Assembly (NCBI RefSeq): GCF_964204645.1
Contig: NC_134026.1
Span: forward strand, 1-64,000
Reading direction: 5' to 3'
From: Tubulanus polymorphus
Lineage: Eukaryota; Nemertea; Palaeonemertea; Tubulaniformes; Tubulanidae
DNA length: 64,000 nucleotides
Shown piece by piece: positions 24,801 to 37,400 of this stretch. The notes below the pieces were generated by a model. The model saw nothing but the letters and a program-made list of their open reading frames with translations. It searched no databases and was not told where the DNA came from. Positions within the stretch are counted from its first letter, which is position 1; each line of letters opens with the position of its first letter. The position numbers and the translations under genes are program-made.

Positions 24801-25372
24801 TGTCACTGATCAGGTAAACAGTGGAATATTGAATACACATCTACAGAAAATATAAACAGCCTTTAATATGACATCCGACGAGCCACTCCGAGCCACTCCC
24901 TGAGTTTTTACACAACTCATCTGACATTCGTCTTCAACATTAAATGAAATATGAGGATGAAAACGATGTCTATTCATAGGTAAAATTCACTTTATTCTCA
25001 TCAGTTTCATATTCATCATCTAAAAAATCTCACCAATTATTAATTCAGGTTTTACATTTATTCATTTTTTGTGTAAAATGTAAGAGAAATTTCACGACGT
25101 TTCATCTGAATTTCTTATAATCCATCAAATAAATTCAACACTAATCAGAACAGTAGAACTTGAAACATGAAATTACATTTTGAAGTTTGAAATATATATA
25201 TATTGATATATATTCACTGATAAATAAAGTATTCAGATATCGAGCAGGTATCAAATATATACCATTCAACTCAGGCCTGAACACCCCTTCAAATATTTGA
25301 TATTTTAGCGTGAAGTGTGGATGATCAGTTTTTGAAAGTGTGCAGACAAGATGTCTAATGTCTGGTGTTTGT

Positions 25373-25437
25373 AGTTCATTTTCAATTAAAAATGTCTCAG
25401 ATGAAGCACTGAACACACGTGAAGTGTGGATGATCAA
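25373..25437 (+). repeat. Dispersed 65-bp repeat, copy A
   Basis: The phrase AGTTCATTTTCAATTAAAAA then TGTCTCAGATGAAG then GTGAAGTGTGGATGATCAAA recurs at 27749-27815 and 27852-27917. Part of it recurs at about 25277-25330. Copies are diverged but in the same orientation. Confidence 0.6.
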
Positions 25438-25482
25438 AAATAAGAATTATGATTATGAAATGTCTATGGATTTAGGCTTAAG

Positions 25483-25895
25483 GGGCAGTGCAGGGTCCAG
25501 GCAGAGGGGCAGTGCAGGGTCCAGGCAGAGGGGCAGTGCAGGGTCCAGGCAGAGGGGCAGTGCAGGGTCCAGGCAGAGGGGCAGTGCAGGGTCCAGGCAG
25601 AGGGGCAGTGCAGGGTCCAGGCAGAGGGGCAGTGCAGGGTCCAGGCAGAGGGGCAGTGCAGGGTCCAGGCAGAGGGGCAGTGCAGGGTCCAGGCAGAGGG
25701 GCAGTGCAGGGTCCAGGCAGAGGAGCAGTGCAGGGTCCAGGCAGAGGGGCAGTGCAGGGTCCAGGCAGAGGGGCAGTGCAGGGTCCAGGCAGAGGGGCAG
25801 TGCAGGGTCCAGGCAGAGGGGCAGTGCAGGGTCCAGGCAGAGGGGCAGTGCAGGGTCCAGGCAGAGGGGCAGTGCAGGGTCCAGGCAGAGGGGGT
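25483..25895. repeat. 24-bp minisatellite, 17 copies
   Basis: Near-perfect copies of a 24-base unit with CAGTGCAGGGTCCAGGCAG and AGGGG. The unit is a multiple of three, so open frames persist on both strands (GSAGSRQR, TAPLPGPC, CPSAWTLH runs). I do not regard them as genes. A 16-base ATGACATACACA repeat follows at 25925-25958. Confidence 0.97.
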
Positions 25896-26285
25896 GCTCC
25901 GGTTGAGGGGCCAGCTACCTGAAGATGACATACACAATGACATACACAATGACATACATTACATTTAATGGCTGCGTTGAGAATCCAAAGAATTTCTTTC
26001 ACTCGAAGACAATAATAAAAATTAAAACCACTTGAGATAAAGCAGTTCACAACCACTTCAGTATTCTAAATACCAAACATCTCATTTCGATATAACAATA
26101 ATCATATATGATATCCTATAACAGTATAAACACTACATGCAGTGAATTAATTAAAAATCATCAGTTCACTGACAGATAAAAAACAGATAAAACCAGAATC
26201 AATTAATCAATCCAAAAAAAAAAAAATATCATATGAAAGAGAATTTAATTACACCAGGAAAAATCTATTTTCCTCATCAGATTTT

Positions 26286-27256
26286 CCCAGCCAATACAGG
26301 CCTATATCTAAAACCAGTCTAACTGATTACAGTCCCAGCCAATACAGGCCTATATCTAAAACCAGTCTAAACTCATTACAGTCCGAGCCAGTACAGGCCT
26401 ATATCTAAAACCAGTCTAAACTCATTACAGTCCGAGCCAGTACCGGCCTATATCTAAAACCAGTCTAAACTCATTACAGTCCGAGCCAGTACAGGCCTAT
26501 ATCTAAAACCAGTCTAACTGATTACAGTCCCAGCCAATACAGGCCTATATCTAAAACCAGTCTAAACTCATTACAGTCCGAGCCAGTACAGGCCTATATC
26601 TAAAACCAGTCTAAACTCATTACAGTCCGAGCCAGTACCGGCCTATATCTAAAACCAGTCTAAACTCATTACAGTCCGAGCCAGTACAGGCCTATATCTA
26701 AAACCAGTCTAACTGATTACAGTCCCAGCCAATACAGGCCTATATCTAAAACCAGTCTAAACTCATTACAGTCCGAGCCAATACAGGCCTATATCTAAAA
26801 CCAGTCTAAACTCATTACAGTCCGAGCCAGTACAGGCCTATATCTAAAACCAGTCTAAACTCATTACAGTCCGAGCCAGTACAGGCCTATATCTAAAACC
26901 AGTCTAAACTCATTACAGTCCGAGCCAGTACAGGCCTATATCTAAAACCAGTCTAAACTCATTATAGTCCGAGCCAGTACAGGCCTATATCTAAAACCAG
27001 TCTAAACTCATTAAAGTCCGAGCCAGTACATGCCTATATCTAAAACCAGTCTAAACTCATTACAGTCCGAGCCAGTACAGGCCTATATCTAAAACCAGTC
27101 TAAACTCATTACAGTCCGAGCCAGTACAGGCCTATATCTAAAACCAGTCTAAACTCATTAAAGTCCGAGCCAGTACAGGCCTATATCTAAAACCAGTCTA
27201 AACTCATTACAGTCCGAGCCAGTACAGGCCTATATCTAAAACCAGTCTAAACTCAT
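26286..27256. repeat. 49-bp minisatellite with early higher-order structure, about 20 copies
   Basis: Units contain ACAGGCCTATATCTAAAACC and AGTCTAAACTCATTACAG. A variant lacking one base (AACTGATTACAGTCCCAGCC) occurs at 26321, 26516 and 26711, and a TACCGG variant at 26441 and 26636, all 195 bases apart. The left third is thus a four-unit higher-order repeat, while the right part is homogenised single units. The right edge runs into CATTTTGGTTCTA and CAGTCTAACAACTTA, words also found in the degenerate repeats at 55.3 kb. Confidence 0.96.
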
Positions 27257-27534
27257 TTTGGTTCTAAAAACAGTCTAACAACTTATGAGTTTCACCTCTG
27301 CTTGCTGGTCCCCCTGGTCCCCGGGTTAAACTCAAAAATTCTTAGGCTAAATGTTTGATAATACAATCGGTACTGAACAAAATGTACTATTGCTTGGAAC
27401 TCTGAACTGGTGATGCGGAGTATGATTGACCTACGAGGTGAACTCCTTATTTTACAGATGTTTGGCTTCAACTCATTTAACTCAAATCAGCCATAGATTA
27501 ATCAGTTCATTAAACATTTCATATCAATACACAC

Positions 27535-27562
<28 letters not shown>
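27535..27562. repeat. (TA)n microsatellite
   Basis: About 13 TA dinucleotides. Confidence 0.92.
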
Positions 27563-27565
<3 letters not shown>

Positions 27566-27748
27566 ATAACATCATGATATAGGCTTATTCTAGTGTGAAA
27601 GTTCAATATGGGTTGAGATTCTATAAATAATAGTCAGTATGGAGGAGACACCAGGAACCAGCTGCTGTCTGTAGTACGTATACTGCTGTCAACACCAACT
27701 TCAGGTCAATCTTCCATTACTCATAAACACTCATTTATATAAATATGT

Positions 27749-27917
27749 TTTTAGTTCATTTTCGCTTAAAAAAATGTCTCAGGTGAAGCGCTGAACACTT
27801 GTGAAATATGGACGATCAATTGATAAAATGTCTAATGTCTGGTTTTTGCAGATCATTTTTGATCTAAAATATCGGGTGAAGTCCTGAACGCGTGTCAAGT
27901 GTGGATGATCAAAAATT
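27749..27917 (+). repeat. Dispersed 65-bp repeat, copies B and C
   Basis: Two head-to-tail diverged copies of the 25373-25437 phrase, separated by about 35 bases and sharing GTCTAATGTCTGG with the sequence just upstream of copy A. Confidence 0.55.
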
Positions 27918-30243
27918 GTCAGAACATGAGAAAGTATTTCAAGATTTTAAATCAATTATTTTTTCCATAATGTAAACCATTTTTTTTGTTTACAAAAAGT
28001 TTGTTCCTAAGCAAATACAGTAAAACCCGCTTAATCTGAATTTGGGTCCAGTTCGGACAATATTTGCAATCTATTTGTTCAACAATATACAAGAAAATGA
28101 TTTTTAATCTGGATTTCCCATAAAACGGTTGAATTTCGTAAATCCCAAATGATCGGAATTAAGAAGATTCTATCAGAAACTTACCCTATGTATAAATATC
28201 CTCTGTGACTATCTCCTCTCTCTCTCTTCTCTCTCTTCTCTCTCTTCTCTTTCTGCTTTTCTTTTATTACGATGAATGAGTATTTTACTATTTACGGCAC
28301 CTAGAAAACAGAAAGAGGAAATTTAAACCATCGTCCCATAAACACAATCTACTAATATCCTCTAATAAATGACTGACATGTTGAATGATCATTCATGAAT
28401 ACTGCTTTCCTTTGATTGCCATCTCAAGGGTCTGCAAATAAATCATACTAAAATCATGTATGTTTTTCCGGCTCCTAGATTTGACAGATTCAATTGTTAC
28501 ATCGGTTGTCAATGGTTACCGAGAATCGCGTTCGACCGGGTCGTATTTAAGGGATCGCTGCGGATTGTTAAAGCACCCTCCAACCGCTGTTTAGTGTTTG
28601 TACATTTTTTATATAAGTAAACCACTCTGTAGAATTGATTGTTCCCATTTACGGGTTTTCGATGAGTTGTAACTATCCGACACAAATACAACTAATTTAC
28701 TTTATAACGAAACTCATGAATCAGGCTATAACGTAAACCATAATATTTTCCAATTCGAGGTTATTTTAATAATGAATCTATCAGAATAGAAACGTTTCGA
28801 GGAAATGATTTATAAATTCTAAACGTAACGTTATTTTTACGAGTTTGAAATTATATCATATGTAGTTCTGATTATTCGGTACAGATGGCGCCACATTCTT
28901 TAAGTCGGGCAGCAAAGAATTTATGATTCTCCGAAAGAATTAACCTTCATCTGCGAAAGTAGATCCAGTATTTATGGCCTCATTTTTTAATGCCCTTGAA
29001 AAACTACACGAGATTGTAACTCACTCAATAGAGTTTTACAATGCAATAAATATAAGATTTTGAGGATGTAAAGGGTCCCTATCCTATTGTCTTTAATTTA
29101 TTTCAGAATAAATCAAAATTCACATTCTGTTCAGATAAAACCAAACTAATCACAATTTCTCAGGACAAAATAGTAACAATACACTGAAAATCAGTAACAG
29201 TAGGCAGCTGTAAGTTGGGTTAAAACAGTAAAATGGTCATCAGAACTGAACGCTTTGTTTGCTAATTTCTACTTCATAGAAAATGGTTGTTTTAACCACA
29301 AGCAACAGGATAAACACAAGTATCTGTCACTCAGTGTATTACTCATAATCATATCAAATCAATCATTGCATTAAACCTGTAGAGATGAAATGTAGCTCCC
29401 AAAAACATTTGTGGCAATAAATTTATTAATTCATTTGAAAATGAGATTTTCACTGTTTTTACTTCCATGGATAAACATTAGGTATTTCTTATCACTGTTC
29501 AATGACTTATCGCTGGTCGCTCAATGACTTATCACTAAACGCGAGTCAAACAATAACTATGGAAACGTATAGAAAAGCACACATTTATTTCCCTGACAAT
29601 TGACCGGGGACCGGGTCCCCTGAATAGGCAGAGTCCAATACAGATTGAACTAACAAATATTTACTTTATCACTGTTCAAATTCTGAGACAGAAATGAAAA
29701 ATACCATCGGGTCTCTGTAGGTACAACAACAAGCCTAACAACCCTCAACTTAAATAAACATTTAATAACAAACAGTTTAACTCTATAAAAACTCAAATCA
29801 TTCTAATTGATATTCAAAAGGCGTTCACAGTATTTGTAAATATAACTCTGAAGGATTCAGTTCTACAGATTGTGAATTAGGAATTCATTTTGAGTTTTAG
29901 TTTTGAGTTCATATGAGTTAGGAGTTCATTCTATTTCATCTTTTATGAGTAAAACTTGAGTCAAATTCACTCAATTCACAACAGTTGAACATAAGAATTT
30001 GAAAGGCTATAAAAACCATGGAGCCTATGATCAATGAATATAAGCCATGAATAACATCCATTCATACTCAATCTATCAATACCATTCATTCATAGGTTAC
30101 ATCATTATGACATCACAAACCTTTTTGTTTTAAAATTAAATGACTGAATATCTGCTATAGTCTTCTATCACTGAGTAATACAAGAAAAACGGAGCTAAAG
30201 GTAAGGAGCTAAAATTCCATTTGGACCAAGATTATTGAGGTTG
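27918..30243. other. Unannotated AT-rich sequence
   Basis: No gene supported. At 28018 the words CAGTAAAACCCGCTTAATC resemble the terminal inverted repeats of pogo/Tigger-type elements. A CT tract lies at about 28210-28255. Confidence 0.4.
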
Positions 30244-30320
30244 AGGGGTCACTCACTCACTCACTCACTCACACACCCACTCACTCACTCACACACTCAC
30301 CCACTAACACACTCACTCAT
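30244..30320. repeat. (CACT)n microsatellite
   Basis: CACTCACT runs with CACA and CCCA interruptions. Confidence 0.9.
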
Positions 30321-31103
30321 TCAAACTGTATCTGCTGTAGTAGATTAAATCAGCATACCAGAGAATAACAACTAGTTTAAAAATTGACTGCTTGATTTAT
30401 CAATGAAGACGTTCTCATGTCAAAATAACGAATGTGAATGATTGGATCTGGATGGATGGAGTGTGCATGAACGGGTCTAGTAATAGTATTTGACTTTTGT
30501 TAAAAAGGTACCGACTACTGACTGGACTGGAATCGGTGGAATGGAACTCAGGTTTGGACCATCATGGTAAGCTCTTGATGGTTCAAAATATCAGCCAACT
30601 CAGCGCTGAGTCGACCTGAGGAATGACCCGGAATAAATAGAGCTATAGCCTTAGGGGTCTGGTCGGAGGCCTCACTCTCCTATCCCCTCCTACTCGCTCG
30701 TCGTCCTCAATCTATGTGACATTTGAGGAAACGCAAGTTAGTTTCTATTCGATTCATGTCATGTTACGCATTGCTACTCACTGAGTTGTGATCAGAGCTA
30801 GGCAGTCAGGTTCCCTTTATCTGTGTGTAATTAATTGAGCGTGACCAGAAATAACAACAAAAACGACGACGAAATGCTCAATCAACCCACATTCATCGAC
30901 GCCATGTTGTTTGGTGGACTGTAAATTGATAATTACTGATGAATACCGCTTTAATCTAGCATTTATTTGCAAGTAATGTTCCGAATTATTGATATCCAGA
31001 AATATACGGGGCCTATTTTGGGAATATTGTATCTAGATTTAAATTTGAAAGTGGAGAAAACGACCGAAGTTCGTAGAATCGCTATCGACGATTCAGTATT
31101 TAT

Positions 31104-31225
31104 GTAGCACCTAGAAGGCGCGCTAACCTCTAACGTCGAGACGCCGCGGTAAACTTCGGCGTTCAAACCGTAACAGGTTCCGATACCTGTTAAGCACTGA
31201 CACCGGGTTCGAATCCACAATTAGC
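31104..31225 (+). mobile_element. tRNA-derived SINE, diverged
   Basis: A good B box (GGTTCGAATCC, 31206-31216) with an A-box-like stretch (TAGCACCTAGAAGGCGCG) about 100 bases upstream. The spacing is longer than in a tRNA and the cloverleaf is not intact. Confidence 0.4.
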
Positions 31226-32515
31226 CCAATAAATCAAAGTAACGAAATTTTAAGTCTTTCGATTGATTTATTAATTTTTGAATCATCACAATATCATTTT
31301 TACAATGAACCATACAATGAAAGATTGAGCGTCTCTTTATACACTGATATGAGACCAGCTCAACTCGTAACAGTTTTAAAAAAATCACGCAAACAAAAAT
31401 GTTTTATCATCACTTGACACTTTCTAAAAAAAAAAACATGGACACGAATGAACACATCAAATAAACTAGCAGATTTTTCTAATTAGCACTAGCAAAAACC
31501 AATGATTAGAAAAAGCTTACAAGCTATTCAAATCACAGTAATCCACGAAAATCTATAATAAAAATATTTTGTTCTATAATCATTCAATTCTCAATCATAG
31601 CTTCATTACTCATTGCATTGTATTAAGAGTAGAAAAATAAATAATTAAAATAATCTATATGAATGAACACTTGGAAAATTGAGTCCATGCTACAAAAATT
31701 TTTATGAAATTCACACGTGCGTGCAAAATACCGGGAAGGTTATTGATAAATCGATGACAGCCTAGAAACATTGTTGTCCTTATCGTAAGTAAAGCTGAAT
31801 TCTATACCTTGCTACACAACTGATTGCCTTGGATTATCGCGTTTCCCGCTGACTAAATTTATAAAATTGCCCTATGACAATGCATATGATGAACTATCGA
31901 CTGAATTTTGCTCGCCCCATCGGAAAACAATTTATCAGTTCTGCGAATATGAGGCAAGCTCAGTCTACTTTACTAGCCTTTTCAAAACTGACCCTTAGAT
32001 TGTACATACTGTATCATTATTTAATTAATAAATTATGCCCCAAAATAAACTGGACGAATAAATCTAAACCCACGTTTCCATCAAATCTCAATAGTTGTGT
32101 TCTTAATAAACACAATTCTTCAGGAAGATTTTGAGCTCATTTTGTCAAAAGTGGACATTTTTACTTTATTGCAATTTGTGCTGATAAGTACGCAGTGTAT
32201 AATATAATGTGTGAATACAATACAAAAATTGATCATCATTTACTGAATTTTTATACTATCAAAATGTGTTTATCACATTTTGATGCGAATTATTTTGATT
32301 TTTAAGTGTAAATATTTACACAATTCATATCTACATGATTTATATACAGTACAGATATATAATTACATATTATGTCACTTTGCAGTGGTAAAACCACTGT
32401 ACCTGGCAGTGAAAATCGACTATCAATAAACCAGGTTTTTTGTGAGTTATAGCTGAAATTAATTTCAATTTCAAGAATAGCATTTCAATACTGATTCATC
32501 TCAAACTAGAAAGGG
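31226..32515. other. Unannotated AT-rich sequence
   Basis: No exon supported. The plus frame 31874-32134 has no domain, signal or splice evidence. Confidence 0.4.
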
Positions 32516-33806
32516 AATCAAAAGATCCGACTTGAGCGGAGTCTACTGTATCATCCAACTCAGATATCACTCTCAAGTCAAAAGATCTGACTTGAGCGGA
32601 GTCTACTGTACCATCCATCTCAGATATCACTCTCAAGTCAAAAGATCTGACTTGAGCTGAGTCTACTGTACCATCCAACTCAGATATCACTCTCTAGTCA
32701 AAAGATCAGACTTGAGCAGAGTCTACTGTACCATCCAACTCAGATATCACTCTTCAAGTCAAAAGATCCGACTTGAGCGGAGTCTACTGTACCATCCGAC
32801 TCAGATATCACTCTCAAGTCAAAAGATCCGACTTGAGCGGAGTCTACTGTACCATCCAACTCAGATATCACTCTCAAGTCAAAAGATCAGACTTGAGCGG
32901 AGTCTACTGTACCATCCAACTCAGATATCACTCTCAAGTCAAACGATCAGACTTGAGCGGAGTCTACTGTACCATCCAACTCAGATATCACTCTCAAGTC
33001 AAAAGATCAGACTTGAGCGGAGTCTACTGTACCATCCAACTCAGATATCACTCTCAAGTCAAACGATCAGACTTGAGCGGAGTCTACTGTACCATCCAAC
33101 TCAGATATCACTCTCAAGTCAAAAGATCCGACTTGAGCGGAGTCTACTGTACCATCCAACTCAGATATCACTCTCAAGTCAAAAGATCAGACTTGAGCGG
33201 AGTCTACTGTACCATCCAACTCAGATATCACTCTTCAAGTCAAAAGATCCGACTTGAGCGGAGTCTACTGTACCATCCGACTCAGATATCACTCTCAAGT
33301 CAAAAGATCCGACTTGAGCGGAGTCTACTGTACCATCCAACTCAGATATCACTCTCAAGTCAAAAGATCAGACTTGAGCGGAGTCTACTGTACCATCCAA
33401 CTCAGATATCACTCTCAAGTCAAAAGATCCGACTTGAGCGGAGTCTACTGTACCATCCGACTCAGATATCGCTCTCAAGTCAAAAGATCAGACTAGAGCG
33501 GAGTCTACTGTACCATCCAACTCAGATATCGCTCTCAAGTCAAAAGATCTGACTTGAGCTGAGTCTACTGTACCATCCAACTCAGATATCACTCTCAAGT
33601 CAAAAGATCAGACTTGAGCGGAGTCTACTGTACCATCCAACTCAGATATCGCTCTCAAGTCAAAAGATCTGACTTGAGCGGAGTCTACTGTACCATCCAA
33701 CTCAGATATCACTCTCAAGTCAAAAGATCTGACTTGAGCGGAGTCTACTGTACCATCCAACTCAGATATCACTCTCAAGTCAAAAGATCAGACTTGAGCC
33801 TACTGT
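32516..33806. repeat. 60-bp minisatellite, about 21 copies
   Basis: Units contain AGATCAGACTTGAGCGGAGT, CTACTGTACCATCCAACTC and AGATATCACTCTCAAGTC. Diagnostic variants (an extra T giving CTCTTCAAG at about 32752 and 33233, each followed by a CCGACTC unit) are about 481 bases apart, which shows duplication of an eight-unit block. The unit is a multiple of three and supports false plus ORFs of up to 259 codons. Confidence 0.97.
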
Positions 33807-34007
33807 ACCATCCAACACAGATATCGCTATAAGTTGGATGAATTTCAATAAGATCAGACTGGAGCGGAGTCTACTGTACCATCAAACACAGATATCTCTA
33901 TAAGTTGGATGAATTTCAATAAGATCAGACTGGAGCGGAGTCTACTGTACCATCAAACACAGATATCTCTATAAGTTGGATGAATTTCAATAAGATCAGA
34001 CTGGAGT
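33807..34007. repeat. 71-bp derived repeat, about 3 copies
   Basis: The 60-bp core (AGATCAGACTGGAGCGGAGT, CTACTGTACCATC) is joined to a new segment, ATAAGTTGGATGAATTTCAA. The resulting unit repeats with a period of 71 bases (33831, 33902, 33973). It sits at the right edge of the 60-bp array. Confidence 0.9.
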
Positions 34008-34380
34008 AGTCAGCTGCTGTAAAAGCTGAACAACAGAAATTATTTACACATTGAAATTAACAGATGTTTCTGATTGAATTGTTTTGTCAATATTACACTA
34101 GACACACACACACTGTGACACACACACAGTGACACACACACAGTGACACATATTGTAACAGGTGATTTATCTAGTAATGGATTGTTATTCATCGTACACC
34201 AATCAATCCTCATTCAAAACCGTTTCCAAACACTATTCATTAAAAGTGCATTATAATCTGAGCCTAGTTACTGACAGTGAAATATGTTATACCGGTATTA
34301 GAATTATAAATATCAAATAATGGAATAATATTCCTAATATCTAAACACGTGCTGATAAGGAATGTAATTATGGTCTGTTG

Positions 34381-34386
34381 TTTATT
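34381..34386 (-). terminator. Poly(A) signal of the pantothenate kinase gene
   Basis: AATAAA on the minus strand, about 50 bases past the stop codon at 34437. Confidence 0.6.
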
Positions 34387-34436
34387 CGAGCACCGCAGTT
34401 CTCTCGGTTTTCATCTCATCCACTTTCTTCACCGGA

Positions 34437-37400
34437 TCATAAATGATTTTCGCTTTTCATAAGTTCTAATAGACATCCAGTAGCACCGAAATATCCCTGA
34501 AAATATATCGCCATTTACTATAATAACTATTCAAATATTCAAATTCCCCGACGAATCAATTACAGATCACAATATCCGTGATAAAACGATACGAGTAAAA
34601 TCCCACAATAAATTAATTAAGTGACAAAATGTTTATTAAAACATATGAGAAATATTTCGGGTGGTTACTACCACCCTTCTTCAGTCTAAACTTTTAAACT
34701 GAAGAAGGGTGGCAGTAACCACCCGAAATATTTCTTATATGTTTTAATAAACATTTTATCACTTAATTCATTTATTGTGGGATTTTACTCGTGAATTCCC
34801 TGACGTTTGCAGAAAATATTCAGAATTCCCTGGATAAATCTGGATACCTGGATCCGTAAGAACCCTGCATATACACAGGTGTTGAAAATCAGCGGAACTT
34901 TTGGGGGGGGGGGGGTTACCTCATGTTCCAGGAAGAGAGCTTTCATCGAGCCTTGAGACCAATAGTCCATCGCGTGAGCCAATAGTTTCATAGATATTGT
35001 ATTTACACGTAGGAAATTACCGACAAATACAACACGCTCAATACCCTGAAAAAATACATCATCAACCATTAATACTTACAATCTACAATCTACAACTTAC
35101 AACTTACAATATAAGATATAAATACGTACCATATTAACAGCACACATACGAGCTATTGAACCGATATTATTCGTTATCGTAACAAGAGTCGATCTCGCTA
35201 AATCTTCTTTAGATACTGATTTACGCTTCTCTTTAAATATCATACTTCCAAAACTACAAAACATTTCAACATTGTTTATTTAACTGCAGCAGCGACAGTA
35301 GCTCAGTGAGAGAAGGCGTGATGCGGTTGCATTCACTATCAGTGCTGAGTGACAAGTGGGTTTGAGTCCTGCTGGCTGCTTACAGTGTGCGGGCAACACT
35401 TCAAAGGTTGTGGTCCCGTCGTGAAGTTAAATGAATAATCCAATAGGGTTCGTCTCGGGAAACCAAGATCCAAACGACGTAAAGCCAAAAACAAGCAGCT
35501 GCTCTGTAATCTGTACTCTCTCACATACCGGTAATCAACATTTGAACAAAATTTGGATTGATTTGATTTGAATTCTAATGCATGTTAATGAAATGTCTAC
35601 ACCTATGAGGATCAGATAAATGAATAATTCATACTCAAATAAAAATGTCTTTGGTTCAGAGAGGAGACCTATTGAAGTTTGAATGGTCAGCATTTGTAAT
35701 TATATCCAACAGATTATCAGCTGTTATAGTTCAAAATATAAATTACCTGCTCGCCACTAGATCGCCGGATAGATTCATTTTTGGATAATCTCCACCGTAG
35801 ATATCTTTAACGAGTTTATCTACGTTAGTATTATCACCTTTAGCAGCGAGTTCAATCGCTTCTTCAAATGTCTCACAATCAGTCAATAAACAACACAAAC
35901 CTAAAAACGTTCCTCCACCGAGACTGAAAATTGACAAACAAACCAAAATTTAACATTCACTTCATCTTATCTTCAACTACAAATTTCAGTGGATCAAAAT
36001 CGATCATCAGGGTCCCTATTGATCGGCCATTCCAGGATATAAGGAGTCTTCAAGGAATTCTAAAGGAAAAAAAGTCAGACTCCTAATCGGGTAAAACAAA
36101 TGCAGGTCTCACCTGTACCGATTTACGTGTAGTCTATTGACTGTACAACTACAAACATTTCTAATTGTCTATATCTCAAAAATGAAAGAGGTTTAAAGGT
36201 GTTTAAGCATGTTGCTCAAACTAAAGGAGCTTCCAAGCACCTTTAAAATGCATTTTTGGTTAAGAAGGAGTTTTTAAGGAATCAAGACGGAACTGTAGGG
36301 ACCCTGTTAATTCAGCGAGACCCGGGTTGAGGGGTGTGTATTTTACCTCGTGCCGCTGACTCTTCTATAGTCATTCTGTGAATTCACTGTTAGTATACTA
36401 ACACCCGAGCCGATATTCACTATCAAATACGGATACGGATCACGGAAATCAAACTGTACTTTCTCATATCGTGATGGGTCGTCATGGACGCGCCAATAAT
36501 AACACTCAGATTTCGGCCGCCAGCGGTCGATGTGATGAACACCTTTTATTAAACTGTCTAGTTCATCGTATTTCATTAATGATAAGTTTACGCGCTACAA
36601 ATTAAAAACATTACATCAGTGAATTATTTCTAATGTTTAAAACTCTCGCGTGAAATAGTAAACCACAACAACTGTAGAACTTTAGATCCTGGTGATTAAC
36701 GTAAACCAACTTTCAAGCAACTGGCCACAAATGAATACCATATTGATGATGCAGGGTCTGGTTCCAGTCATGGCTTAAATCATAAAATCTGTCTAAGATC
36801 ATCTGATATCCGGCCAATCTCACAACATAGCACTTATAATACAGATGTCAATAGTCAAGACTTAAGTTGTCTAAAATCTTGGGACTTGTCTAACAACATG
36901 AAAGACCGGTTTTAGGATTTAAGACCTTTTTTGGATTTAAGTCTTGACCCAGAGCCACAATTATGAGTTAGAGTCGAGTATAACTTCATTTCCAATGAAA
37001 ATGAAACCGCTCAATAACTTACCGTTTTGAAATCATTTTCAAACTTATAAGCACCGCCGCCCGTAGCGGAAACTGTAGTCGATAAACTCGCCAGATTCTT
37101 AGAAACGGCTAATTCTATAAACGCTGACATTTCAGACGTCGGGAATCGGATGAAATGTAAGATTCCACGTCTGCCCGCTAAAACATGGTTCTTCATTTCT
37201 AGATGTACGTCTCGTATCCCTGTATTTCCGTACGCGACGTTCCCGACGAGATAACGATGAATCGTTTTTACAGCCTCCTTCTCCTGGTCTTTCTCCTCGT
37301 GTGAAAGATCGGTCGGTTCGAAATAAACGAGCTTCGTAAGAGTTCCTCCGACATCCATTCCAAACCACGGGAACGCTGTAAATAACATACACAATAATAA

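Noticed and set aside
25340-26056. Four overlapping ORFs on both strands with eight-residue repeats
   Set aside because: By-products of the 24-bp array. Simultaneous openness on both strands is expected from the unit.
17272-27256. CRISPR-like arrays
   Set aside because: The repeats are head-to-tail without unique spacers, and the genome is eukaryotic.
32712-33832. Plus-strand ORFs of up to 259 codons with a 20-residue repeat
   Set aside because: Made by the 60-bp array. Frames shift at the extra-T units and continue in another frame, which a real gene would not tolerate.
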